This document shows, one piece after another, positions 6,432-12,965 of a stretch of DNA of 16,356 bases; position 1 is the first letter of the stretch; every line of letters begins with the position of its first letter. This DNA is from JAYRWD01 sp041918255 (GTDB taxonomy: Bacteria; Patescibacteriota; Dojkabacteria; B142; WJKM01). The stretch is taken from the NCBI GenBank assembly GCA_041918255.1, contig JAYRWD010000008.1:1-16356 (forward strand), given 5' to 3'. A program made the translations under genes and the position numbers. The notes under the pieces were generated by a model. That model searched no databases and was not told where the DNA came from. It worked only from the letters and a program-made list of their open reading frames with translations.

Positions 6432-6908
6432 AATACTCACTCTATTTGGTATCTTTGATTTGTGTACTGATCTTCCCGTTTGTTTTATTCTCTTCTTCCT
6501 ACCACTTCTTAAATATTGATAAACTTTATCTTCTTTACAAAACTCATCTGCATATACAAACGCATAGATTGTTTCCATACAGACTCTATCCTCCATACCA
6601 AGAAACTTCATCCTCCCTGATATTTGTTCTGGCGACCATCCTACTTTTAATCTTGAGATTATGAAATCTCTGGTTTGTGAGTGTAGTATCTTTCTTGCGT
6701 TTTTACTTGAGTTGCTCCTTGCTATATCTCTATCTATTTGGGCAATATCTGCGAAGTATCCGTTTGGTGTTCATCTTTTTCTTATCTCGCCACAGATCGT
6801 AGATTTATGAAATCCTAGACGATCACCTATTTGTTTGGGTGTATAATTTTCCCAAAGTAATATTTCTATTACTTTTCGATCCGTGGCGGTTATTTCTTTT
6901 GTTTTCAT
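6396..6908 (-). pseudogene. Degenerate IS30-family transposase, N-terminal half
   Basis: Reading the minus strand from ATG at 6906-6908 gives about 170 codons of an IS30-type transposase. A helix-turn-helix comes first (KQIGDRLGFHKSTICGEIRK), then TPNGYFADIAQ, WSPEQISGRM, ETIYAFVYADEF, YLRSGRKKRIKQTG and IPNRVSISQRP, in the family's order. One in-frame TGA (6771-6773) interrupts it after EIRKR, and the frame ends at TAA at 6396-6398. The DDE catalytic domain, the second half of the usual 300-380 residues, is missing. The element cannot transpose by itself. Its upstream terminal repeat is at 6925-6943. Confidence 0.85.
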
Positions 6909-6924
6909 AGTAAAAGATTATACC

Positions 6925-6943
6925 GTCGCGATTCGTTTTAGAA
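6925..6943 (-). repeat. Right inverted repeat (IS30-like left end)
   Basis: On the minus strand the sequence is TTCTAAAACGAATCGCGAC, 17 bp upstream of the degenerate transposase start and pointing into it. It is the inverted partner of 816-834. No third copy was found at the other side of the transposase fragment near 6300-6400. Confidence 0.55.
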
Positions 6944-6944
6944 C

Positions 6945-7044
6945 TCAGACTAGCAATGCCCCAATGTCCTATAATGAAGAATGGATAGATAACTTTCGTC
7001 TATTACAAACCTATGAACAGTTCAGGAGTATCCTCGAAGAATAA
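6945..7044 (+). pseudogene. C-terminal gene fragment adjoining the right inverted repeat
   Basis: An open frame running out of the inverted repeat encodes SNAPMSYNEEWIDNFRLLQT and then YEQFRSILEE, followed by TAA at 7042-7044. There is no Shine-Dalgarno sequence; an internal ATG at 6964 gives 26 residues. It looks like the 3' end of a gene truncated by the element. Whether the 5' remnant at 721-807 belongs to the same gene cannot be told from the sequence. Confidence 0.35.
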
Positions 7045-7073
7045 TAAAGGTATTAATAAAAACGGAAGTTCTA

Positions 7074-7184
7074 ATGAATTATCCACTCGGCTGGATTTGC
7101 CTATCCGAGCGATCAGATCATAAAATTCTGGAATTCGGATTAATTTATAAATATTCCAATAACACCTTATATATTAATTCTTGA
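7074..7184 (+). CDS. Small ORF of 36 codons, doubtful
   Basis: ATG at 7074 begins MNYPLGWICLSERSDHKILE and ends at TGA 7182-7184, 4 bp before the next gene. Its first half overlaps an imperfect hairpin (CTC..GGAT/ATCCGAG, about 7087-7110). No family is recognised; it may be a gene remnant or a chance frame. Confidence 0.2.
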   Translation: MNYPLGWICLSERSDHKILEFGLIYKYSNNTLYINS

Positions 7185-7188
7185 ACTA

Positions 7189-8055
7189 ATGGAAAATACA
7201 AATAATAGGCTGAAGATTTCAATAATAATACTGTCGTTTCTATTCTTGGTAAGTATAACAGCGATTTATCTTGTTGTATCCCAGAAATCAAACAATACCT
7301 CTACACTAATCGCAACTAGAGATGCGGAATTGACAGAAGGAACTACCACAGCAAGTACGTCACAAATCACGAGCGAGAGCCTCGAAGAAGATAATGGCAA
7401 TATTTACTCTAAATTAGAAAAAGCATTAAAGGAAACAGTCTATCCTCCAAAGTATAGAGTCTATGTATTAGAAGGATATGTTGCATGTCTTAATTATCTG
7501 CTTATAGATTTTAATGGAGAAGAGATTGAACAAACAATCTTCAATAACGGACATAAAGACTGCGCATTTAAAAGCGGTACCACAACGAAAGTAGTGAATG
7601 GTGAGGTAACGTATTCGCTAGACGGAATAAACTGGCAAAGCGGTTCGCCAAAAAACTCAACTGGCTGGGAATTTCCTAACCCTATCAGATTCAAAGTAGA
7701 GTCGGTAGTCCCATCGGGAGAAATAAATGAACAAGTAATCACAGGGCAGAGGCCAGAAGATAGTAAAATTCATGTGGTTTATGATAGAACTGATCCCCGT
7801 TGGATAGATCCTGTTACTAACGTAGAAAATCTTCCAGCTGGCTATGATTTTGGTGATGAAGCCAACCTCGCGCTTTCGAAAGCTGAATATCATATGCAAA
7901 CCAAAAGCGGTAAATGTGTTCTCACAGATGACTTTGCAGAAGGAGAATGCCATATAGAATCCTGGTATTTCGATAAAGATTTCGGAATGATAGCTAATAC
8001 AAGCTTTTCTTCAGCAGATTATGGACAAGAGGTTATATATGATTTTTCATATTAA
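7189..8055 (+). CDS. Membrane-anchored extracytoplasmic protein, unknown function
   Basis: A 288-residue protein with a short N-terminal cytoplasmic stretch, one transmembrane helix at about residues 10-30 (SIIILSFLFLVSITAIYLVV) and a Ser/Thr-rich linker (about 32-65). A globular part of some 220 residues follows. It contains four cysteines in the segments VACLNYL, KDCAFK, GKCVL and GECHI, which could form two disulfides outside the cell; the VKOR at 15002-15421 is a possible oxidant. The linker resembles those of surface-anchored domains. No known domain is recognised. The start ATG has no Shine-Dalgarno sequence, like most neighbours. Confidence 0.75.
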   Translation: MENTNNRLKISIIILSFLFLVSITAIYLVVSQKSNNTSTLIATRDAELTEGTTTASTSQITSESLEEDNGNIYSKLEKALKETVYPPKYRVYVLEGYVACLNYLLIDFNGEEIEQTIFNNGHKDCAFKSGTTTKVVNGEVTYSLDGINWQSGSPKNSTGWEFPNPIRFKVESVVPSGEINEQVITGQRPEDSKIHVVYDRTDPRWIDPVTNVENLPAGYDFGDEANLALSKAEYHMQTKSGKCVLTDDFAEGECHIESWYFDKDFGMIANTSFSSADYGQEVIYDFSY

Positions 8056-8085
8056 CATTAGGATCCGTTGAGTTTTATAGATCTA

Positions 8086-8251
8086 ATGAAAAGATTATTC
8101 GGAAACCAAAGAAATAACTTCAGATACCGCTTAAGGAATAAAATTTTTTCATGCGGATACATTAACGCATAATGTGAATATTACATCTAGTGACGGGAAA
8201 ATATATCTCAGAAATATGGATAACAAAATGGGATATTTTTCAAATAATTGA
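8086..8251 (+). pseudogene. Short frameshifted gene remnant
   Basis: An ATG at 8086 opens MKRLFGNQRNNFRYRLRNK. Shortly afterwards the plausible coding sequence continues in another frame (FFHADTLTHNVNITSSDGK, then IYLRNMDNKMGYFSNN) to TGA at 8249-8251. The pattern suggests a broken small gene. No family is recognised and the call rests on composition only. Confidence 0.25.
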
Positions 8252-8270
8252 GATTTGATTAAATAGTCTT

Positions 8271-8522
8271 ATGACAAAAAAAGAAATTGCAGCTGGTGTG
8301 GCGCATAAGCTACCCTCAAGTTTACAAAGTACTTTATTATCTGATCCAACAATGCTAGTAGCATGGGAAAATATTACACCGCTCGCCCGCAACGAATGGA
8401 TCTGTTGGATTACCTCAGCCAAGAAGCCCGAAACTAGAGATCGCAGGTTAAAGATAACGCACGAAAACCTTGTGGCAGGAAAACGCAGATCATGCTGTTG
8501 GGCTGGTTGTCCTCATCGTTAA
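8271..8522 (+). CDS. YdeI/OmpD-associated (OmdA) family protein, short form
   Basis: An 83-residue soluble protein. Its core, LPSSLQSTLLSDPTMLVAWE followed by ITPLARNEWICWITSAKKP and ETRDRRLKITHENLVAGKRR, is typical of the YdeI/OmpD-associated family. The C-terminal CCWAGCPHR has three cysteines and a His, as in the short stand-alone members I know. The biochemical role of the family is not established. It often occurs with DUF1801 and DUF1905 proteins, and both occur here: DUF1801 is the next gene and DUF1905 lies at 10883. The start ATG at 8271 is the only one that precedes the conserved core. Confidence 0.85.
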   Translation: MTKKEIAAGVAHKLPSSLQSTLLSDPTMLVAWENITPLARNEWICWITSAKKPETRDRRLKITHENLVAGKRRSCCWAGCPHR

Positions 8523-8564
8523 AATACATATGCAAGTTCAGTTTCAAAAATCACCAATAATCCA

Positions 8565-8981
8565 ATGAACATGTTCAAACCTACCAAAGCGAAATCCGTA
8601 GAGGAATATCTTGCGACAGTACCGGAAGAGAGGAAGGAGGCGTTTCTTGCTTTGCATAATTTTATCCAAAAATCGGTGCCAAATCTCAAACCGTATTTTG
8701 CCAGCAATATGATTGGGTATGGATCGTTCAAGTACAGAAATTACAAAAAAGAGATAATTGACTGGCCAATTATTGCTCTTGCCAACCAGAAACAATACAT
8801 CAGCATCTACGTCTGCTCGGTGATTGACTCGGAGTATGTGGCGGAGAAGTACAGAAAAGAGCTCGGTAAAGTGAAGGTCGGGCGGAGCTGCATCAGTATT
8901 AAGAAGTTAGAGGATATAAATTTGCCCACACTTGATAAAATTCTCAAAGAAGCAGCCCAAAATCCCGGGCTCATAAAGTAG
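8565..8981 (+). CDS. DUF1801 (YdhG-like) family protein
   Basis: A 138-residue soluble protein matching the DUF1801 fold: KSVEEYLATVPEERKEAFLALHNFIQ (about residues 10-35), a central NMIGYGSFKY, PIIALANQKQYISIYVC, and the C-terminal GKVKVGRSCISIKKLEDINL. It covers the whole usual domain length. Molecular function is not established for the family. The ATG at 8565 is followed by a second in frame at 8571. The gene lies 42 bp after the YdeI-like gene in the same direction and is convergent with the membrane acyltransferase-like gene, with only 5 bp between the stops. Confidence 0.85.
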   Translation: MNMFKPTKAKSVEEYLATVPEERKEAFLALHNFIQKSVPNLKPYFASNMIGYGSFKYRNYKKEIIDWPIIALANQKQYISIYVCSVIDSEYVAEKYRKELGKVKVGRSCISIKKLEDINLPTLDKILKEAAQNPGLIK

Positions 8982-8986
8982 AAAAC

Positions 8987-10033
8987 CTAATGCCTAGACA
9001 ATTTATTCAGCTCCCAAAATACATACCACCCGATCCCCAGAGGAACGGTTAACAAAATCCAACCCTCATACGGAAACAAAAATAGCATAGTTAAATCAAT
9101 AATAACCCACTGGATTATATATATTTCAAGTGTTTTTTCTCCGCAAAAGCTGATAATGACCAAGATCTTGTGCACAAAGGAATTATTCTGCATTCGAACA
9201 TAATCAAAAATATAGATTAGCAGATACATAAAGGCAAAACTAATAGATATATAATACAAATCAATAGGATACATGTGCCATGAAGGTCGTAAGGATCCAC
9301 CTGCATTTCGTATCCAAATCCCAGAAAAAAGCGAAGACAAAGTAAACAATAGCAAAAATACTTTCTTGTATTTCTCAAAACCAAACATTGCAATCAGATA
9401 TCCTAGGAGATATGGAAGCAACCAAAGAGCGATTGGAAACATCACAAAACCATTAGAATACAAAAAATCGGTAACTAAATTTGCTGGCAGTTTAATGGAA
9501 TAATTCACCAAGCATACAACCCCGACCAGAAATACAATAATAATTTTCTTGTATTTATTTCGCGACAAAAGTAGAAAAACAGGCGATACTATTAAGTACA
9601 CTCCAAGAGTAACGATAATAGTAATCGGCACATCAAAAGCCTTCAGGGAAAAGATTTGTAGCAAATCGTATATGTCACCCTTACTACTAACCAAAGACGC
9701 GAAAAAGGGTTCTTTAAAAAAATCATACACCAGTAATTTCACAATGCTGTAGGCGAAGTAAACACCTATCAGCAAAAACCCCCTTTTTACCAATTTGAAT
9801 GAGGAGACTCTTATGCCCTTATCTTTATAGGCGATATAAACTAGACTTCCCATAAATGCGACAAAGAATAAGACTCCGGGAAATAGAATCTCTTTGACAT
9901 CCGTAAGAACGTTCGAAAATCCCCTTATACCACTCCAATCAATAATATGGATGAAAGTTATCGCTATAATTGCATATCCCTTCAAGAAAGACATATAGGG
10001 GTTCTTTGTGGATTTTTTGTTTTGTTCCGCCAT
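8987..10033 (-). CDS. Multi-pass membrane acyltransferase-like protein (YeiB/acyltransferase-3 type)
   Basis: A 348-residue integral membrane protein with about nine or ten hydrophobic helices. The first helix carries FLKGYAIIAITFIHIIDWS, similar to the (D/K)xxRGxAxxxMxxxH start of acyltransferase-3 and HGSNAT/YeiB proteins, with the family's conserved His in the first membrane segment. The last segments (EIYIIQWVIIDLTMLFLFP) agree with that type. Such proteins transfer acetyl or other acyl groups to sugars or surface glycans across the membrane. The start is the ATG at 10031-10033. It is the only minus-strand gene between 7 and 14.6 kb. The topology is certain; the enzymatic class is a moderate guess. 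Confidence 0.65.
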   Translation of the reverse strand: MAEQNKKSTKNPYMSFLKGYAIIAITFIHIIDWSGIRGFSNVLTDVKEILFPGVLFFVAFMGSLVYIAYKDKGIRVSSFKLVKRGFLLIGVYFAYSIVKLLVYDFFKEPFFASLVSSKGDIYDLLQIFSLKAFDVPITIIVTLGVYLIVSPVFLLLSRNKYKKIIIVFLVGVVCLVNYSIKLPANLVTDFLYSNGFVMFPIALWLLPYLLGYLIAMFGFEKYKKVFLLLFTLSSLFSGIWIRNAGGSLRPSWHMYPIDLYYISISFAFMYLLIYIFDYVRMQNNSFVHKILVIISFCGEKTLEIYIIQWVIIDLTMLFLFPYEGWILLTVPLGIGWYVFWELNKLSRH

Positions 10034-10190
10034 TTTCTGAATTCAAAAATTACCTGTCCCCTACTCTCTTCGAGACAACCAATGAATAGGATGACAAAAT
10101 ATGATTTGCTAAGAGTAGTCGCATTCAATATTGAATTATATACCAATCAGGATTTTCAGACTGCTACAACTTTTTTTCGCATGAAACACT

Positions 10191-10196
10191 TATAAT
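10191..10196 (+). promoter_or_regulatory. -10 element of the 10217 gene
   Basis: A perfect TATAAT lies 20 bp before the GTG/ATG start of the anchored protein, which would leave a leader of roughly 15 nt. No good -35 box is seen at the matching distance. Confidence 0.4.
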
Positions 10197-10216
10197 GGCT
10201 TTGATTTAATGTTTTT

Positions 10217-10648
10217 GTGATGAACAAATCTAGAATTTTAGTATCATTCACATTAGGACTTGCTGTTCTGTTAACCTCATTCTTTGTTTATAAAAATCTT
10301 CGAGAGATCAAAAGCTTTGTTGAAAACAGTCGCGAAGGGACTTCCACAAATGAAAGCGCATTAATTTCAAAAAAAGAGCAAGCCATTAGTGAGGAATATC
10401 CCGAATTCGATAACTTCGAGGATCAATCTAGTTTTGCTGGTCAGTCAATAAAGATAGAAAAGGTTGGAGATGACCACTACTTCGCGTATATAGTTCTCGG
10501 CAGTGGGGTGCCCATTGTCAAAGCGACTTGCTTTAAGGTTGATCAAATGTTTAAAGTTTCTATAATTGGTACCTACCCAGATACTCCCAACTTAACCCTT
10601 GGGATTCCTATGAATATAGACGCTCAAACATGCACGGGTATTCAGTAA
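10217..10648 (+). CDS. Small membrane-anchored protein, unknown function
   Basis: The reading frame starts with GTG (10217) followed by ATG (10220); either may be used, giving 143 or 142 residues. An N-terminal transmembrane helix (ILVSFTLGLAVLLTSFFVY, about 7-25) is followed by a charged, Glu/Ser-rich linker. An extracytoplasmic domain of about 75 residues contains two cysteines (ATCFKV and QTCTGI). The layout of anchor, acidic linker and small disulfide-capable domain resembles the proteins at 7189 and 15545, although no sequence similarity is evident. No family is recognised. Confidence 0.65.
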   Translation: MMNKSRILVSFTLGLAVLLTSFFVYKNLREIKSFVENSREGTSTNESALISKKEQAISEEYPEFDNFEDQSSFAGQSIKIEKVGDDHYFAYIVLGSGVPIVKATCFKVDQMFKVSIIGTYPDTPNLTLGIPMNIDAQTCTGIQ

Positions 10649-10820
10649 AAATCTGATGTTGCGTGAGAAATTATGACTGCAATTATTAGATATCTATTTT
10701 TATATACCAGAACTGATCTCCCGACTTTGTGCTAAATTTCCAACACCCTATAAATTAGTCGCGCTTATCTGTCCGCTTCCAGCAAAAGCTTCCCCAAGTG
10801 CAATAATGCCCTGCCCCCCT

Positions 10821-10829
10821 TGTTATAAT
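10821..10829 (+). promoter_or_regulatory. Extended -10 promoter of the DUF1905 gene
   Basis: TGTTATAAT combines an extended TGn motif with a perfect TATAAT (10824-10829), about 54 bp before the start at 10883. The -35 region is poor, as is usual for extended -10 promoters. Confidence 0.5.
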
Positions 10830-10882
10830 CAAAACACCGGGACAAATTAAGTTTCATATACAAACTGATTATCTTTGTAACT

Positions 10883-11194
10883 ATGAATGCTTCTTATAAT
10901 ATTCAATCTCCTGTCTGGAAATACTCGGGCATGGACGCATGGCATTTCCTAAGTATCGATTTAGCTACCTCGCAAGAGATAAAAGAAATTCAAGGAAAAC
11001 CCAAGAGGGGCTTTGGATCCATTCGGGTCGAAGTAACCATAGGAAAAACTAAATGGAGGACGTCAATCTTCCCGGATAATAAGACTAAAACATATCTCCT
11101 ACCCGTAAAGGCGGAAGTTCGTCGAAAGGAAAATATCAAAGAGGGCGATGTGATAAACTTTAAAATTGAAGTAAATTTTGACTTTTGGGTATAG
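10883..11194 (+). CDS. DUF1905 domain protein
   Basis: A 103-residue protein that is one complete DUF1905 domain: SPVWKYSGMDAWHFLSIDL, RGFGSIRVEVTIGKTKWRTS, IFPDNKTKTYLLPVKAEVRR and KEGDVINFKIEV. It is a compact, beta-rich fold without assigned function. In many bacteria DUF1905 is fused to, or next to, the YdeI/OmdA domain; here the two are separate genes about 2.4 kb apart. Its last 53 bases before the extreme 3' end recur at 11912-11964 downstream of the HAD gene. Start and length fit the family. Confidence 0.88.
   Translation: MNASYNIQSPVWKYSGMDAWHFLSIDLATSQEIKEIQGKPKRGFGSIRVEVTIGKTKWRTSIFPDNKTKTYLLPVKAEVRRKENIKEGDVINFKIEVNFDFWV
11130..11182 (+). repeat. 53-bp direct repeat, copy 1 (inside the DUF1905 gene)
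   Basis: This stretch of the DUF1905 gene is repeated at 11912-11964 with only two mismatches; the first 44 bases are identical. The copies are 782 bp apart and frame the HAD gene. Confidence 0.92.
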
Positions 11195-11278
11195 ATGAAG
11201 CTTATACGCTTCAATAGATGACAAGTATTAATATCAACTCTGGATTCGCTTAAATTAAACCTAAAACCATCAACTCTT

Positions 11279-11890
11279 ATGACTTCAGAGATTAAGACAA
11301 AACTCATTTTATTTGATATAGGCGGTGTTCTTATCGAATATAAAGACGTTTTCAAAACCGCATCTTCAGAGCAAGGATTCTCAATTGATCTAATAAACAA
11401 AACATTTGACAAATACGATTCTGAAATAACAACGGGCAAGATTACTCCGCAACAGCTGTACGAAATTTGTTTAGACGAAAACAACATTCAAGCGGACCGG
11501 AGTTACGACTTCCTGAATAGTTGGTTAAAAGATTATGTTTGCATCAAACCTGCCTTTGATTTTGTGCAACTATTAAAGAATCAATACATGGTTGGCATAT
11601 TCTCAAATATCTACAAAGGTATGGTCCCCAAAATGATTCAGGGTGGCCTTCTGCCGAAAATTGGGTATGATTATATATTCGAGTCGTGCGAAATGGGTTT
11701 GCAAAAACCAGATAAAGATGCGTATGACTTTATTATGAATGCAACACAGCTTGAGCCTGACGAGATATTTTTCATTGATAATAAGGTAGAAAACCTTCTT
11801 CCAGCGATTAGGCTCGGTTGGAAAACCTTCGAATTTTTACGAGAAAACCCAAACGCAAGTGTGAGTAAATTGAAGGAAATATTATTATGA
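11279..11890 (+). CDS. HAD-superfamily phosphatase (subfamily IA)
   Basis: A 203-residue soluble hydrolase with the four HAD motifs in order: FDIGGVL (nucleophile Asp13), IFSN (motif II Ser), GLQKPDKDAYD (motif III Lys) and IFFIDNKVENL (motif IV acid). The residue two after the nucleophile is Gly rather than the usual acid/base Asp. This is typical of the DxGGV/DxGNV branch that includes sugar phosphatases such as YihX. An alpha-helical cap lies between motifs I and II, at about residues 20-80. It probably dephosphorylates a small metabolite; the substrate cannot be told. The gene stands between two copies of a 53-bp repeat derived from the DUF1905 gene, so it may have arrived or been rearranged as a unit. 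Confidence 0.87.
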   Translation: MTSEIKTKLILFDIGGVLIEYKDVFKTASSEQGFSIDLINKTFDKYDSEITTGKITPQQLYEICLDENNIQADRSYDFLNSWLKDYVCIKPAFDFVQLLKNQYMVGIFSNIYKGMVPKMIQGGLLPKIGYDYIFESCEMGLQKPDKDAYDFIMNATQLEPDEIFFIDNKVENLLPAIRLGWKTFEFLRENPNASVSKLKEILL

Positions 11891-11911
11891 AATTCTCTGT
11901 GCCCGGAAAAT

Positions 11912-11970
11912 AAAATATCAAAGAGGGCGATGTGATAAACTTTAAAATTGAAGTAGATTTTTACTGCTAA
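11912..11970 (+). pseudogene. Orphan 3' end of a DUF1905 gene (direct repeat copy 2)
   Basis: Bases 11912-11964 repeat 11130-11182 with two mismatches. In the corresponding frame they read NIKEGDVINFKIEVDFYC and end at TAA 11968-11970, whereas the intact gene ends differently. No further part of the domain is upstream, because the HAD gene ends at 11890. It is the remnant of a duplicated or rearranged DUF1905 gene. Confidence 0.85.
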
Positions 11971-12141
11971 AGGCTTTTCATCTAACTTAAAACGGCATAT
12001 TGAAGAGCCTACCAATAGAAAATATATGGGTCTTGCCTAGTTTTTTTTGAAAAAACAATCTTCTGACTAGCATCTAGCTCTGAGACTAATCCCAAATAAA
12101 CCCTACTACCCAAAGATGAAACAAACATTACAACATCTGTT

Positions 12142-12169
12142 TTGAAAATATTGATATAGGTGAGATAAT
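12142..12169 (+). promoter_or_regulatory. Promoter of the TrmB-type regulator
   Basis: TTGAAA (12142-12147) and GATAAT (12164-12169) are separated by 16 bp. The -10 is preceded by TGA, giving an extended -10 (TGAGATAAT). Transcription should start near 12176, inside the palindrome at 12170-12186. Confidence 0.55.
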
Positions 12170-12186
12170 TAACAAAACATTTGTTA
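12170..12186 (+). promoter_or_regulatory. Palindromic operator at the TrmB gene start
   Basis: TAACAAA-ACA-TTTGTTA is a perfect inverted repeat with 7-bp arms. It covers the predicted transcription start and ends 2 bp before the start codon of the regulator gene. This is the position of an autorepression site. Confidence 0.6.
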
Positions 12187-12188
12187 CA

Positions 12189-12950
12189 ATGAACGAACAT
12201 ATTTCCTTATTACAAAAGGCAGGTCTTACCGAACTAGAGGCAAAAATATACTCCTTGCTCCTAACAAAGTCCGGGCAAAATGGGAACAAAATTGCCAATA
12301 GTTTATCCTTGGACAGATCCACAATCTATCGCTCCCTAAAATCGCTATCAAAAAAGGGGCTTATTGTATCATCGAACGAATCATACAACTGCCAATACTC
12401 TATTAATGACATCAATGCCCTAGATATGCTCATTAAGAGGAAATTAATAGAAGCCAAAGACGCGGAGAAAGCATTTTCTGATCTGATCAGCATACTGCCC
12501 AATATCAACGCTTCCAATCTTATCAATCTCAAATTTAAAGTTCTCACAACCGAGGGGGCCATAAAAAAACTTTATACAGAACGAAATGTTTCTGAAGAGA
12601 GATTGATACGTGAGATAAGCAGTGCCAGAGTTTTTCCGGGCATTTCGGATCGATGGTGGCATAATCAAATTATGATACGTCGAAAAAATAAATCATTTTT
12701 ACATCAAATAATTGATCGCTCCAATGAGGACGCAGTATTTCTTAGAACAAATAAGGCGCAGTATAAAGAGGTACGTCGACCACCCAGCGATCTAACAATA
12801 AACGCCGGAATAAACATCTTCAATGATATCGTATCCTTTCATAACCCATTCCTAAAAAATCCCACAGTGCTGATTATCGAGGATAAAATGATTGCCGGAC
12901 TTATGCGGGACATGTTCGACTTTATCTGGTCACGCTCGGAATTAATCTAG
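12189..12950 (+). CDS. TrmB-family transcriptional regulator
   Basis: A 253-residue DNA-binding protein. The N-terminal winged helix (about residues 6-75: LLQKAGLTELEAKIYSLLL, then GNKIANSLSLDRSTIYRSLK and SLSKKGLIVSS) is typical of TrmB/MarR-like regulators, which are common in archaea and in some bacteria. A helical, coiled-coil-like segment follows (about 80-110). A C-terminal domain of about 130 residues presumably senses a ligand; it contains paired Arg-rich and Trp-rich stretches (DRWWHNQIMIRRKN). A palindrome just before the ATG suggests it represses itself. The aroE-like gene begins 15 bp after its stop, so the two form an operon and the regulator may respond to a metabolite of that enzyme. 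The family is secure; ligand and targets are unknown. Confidence 0.85.
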   Translation: MNEHISLLQKAGLTELEAKIYSLLLTKSGQNGNKIANSLSLDRSTIYRSLKSLSKKGLIVSSNESYNCQYSINDINALDMLIKRKLIEAKDAEKAFSDLISILPNINASNLINLKFKVLTTEGAIKKLYTERNVSEERLIREISSARVFPGISDRWWHNQIMIRRKNKSFLHQIIDRSNEDAVFLRTNKAQYKEVRRPPSDLTINAGINIFNDIVSFHNPFLKNPTVLIIEDKMIAGLMRDMFDFIWSRSELI

Positions 12951-12965
12951 ACATAAAGAACAACA

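Noticed and set aside
6771..6773. In-frame TGA in the IS30 transposase where a residue such as Gly would fit, hinting at UGA recoded as glycine (as in Gracilibacteria).
   Set aside because: The long genes contain no internal TGA, TyrRS and the HAD gene end with TGA at the expected length, and the transposase is truncated anyway. Pseudogene decay explains it.
10990..11487. Minus-strand 165-codon frame across the DUF1905 and HAD genes.
   Set aside because: It lies opposite two well-recognised plus-strand genes and shows no family features; it is a shadow frame.
11972..12009. Hairpin with a 9-bp stem (one G-T pair) and 20-nt loop after the orphan DUF1905 end.
   Set aside because: No T-run follows the stem and the loop is large, so it is not supported as an intrinsic terminator.
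12009..12200. Minus-strand 63-codon frame between the orphan DUF1905 end and the TrmB gene.
   Set aside because: It overlaps the TrmB promoter and palindrome, has no recognisable sequence and no promoter; it is probably a chance frame.
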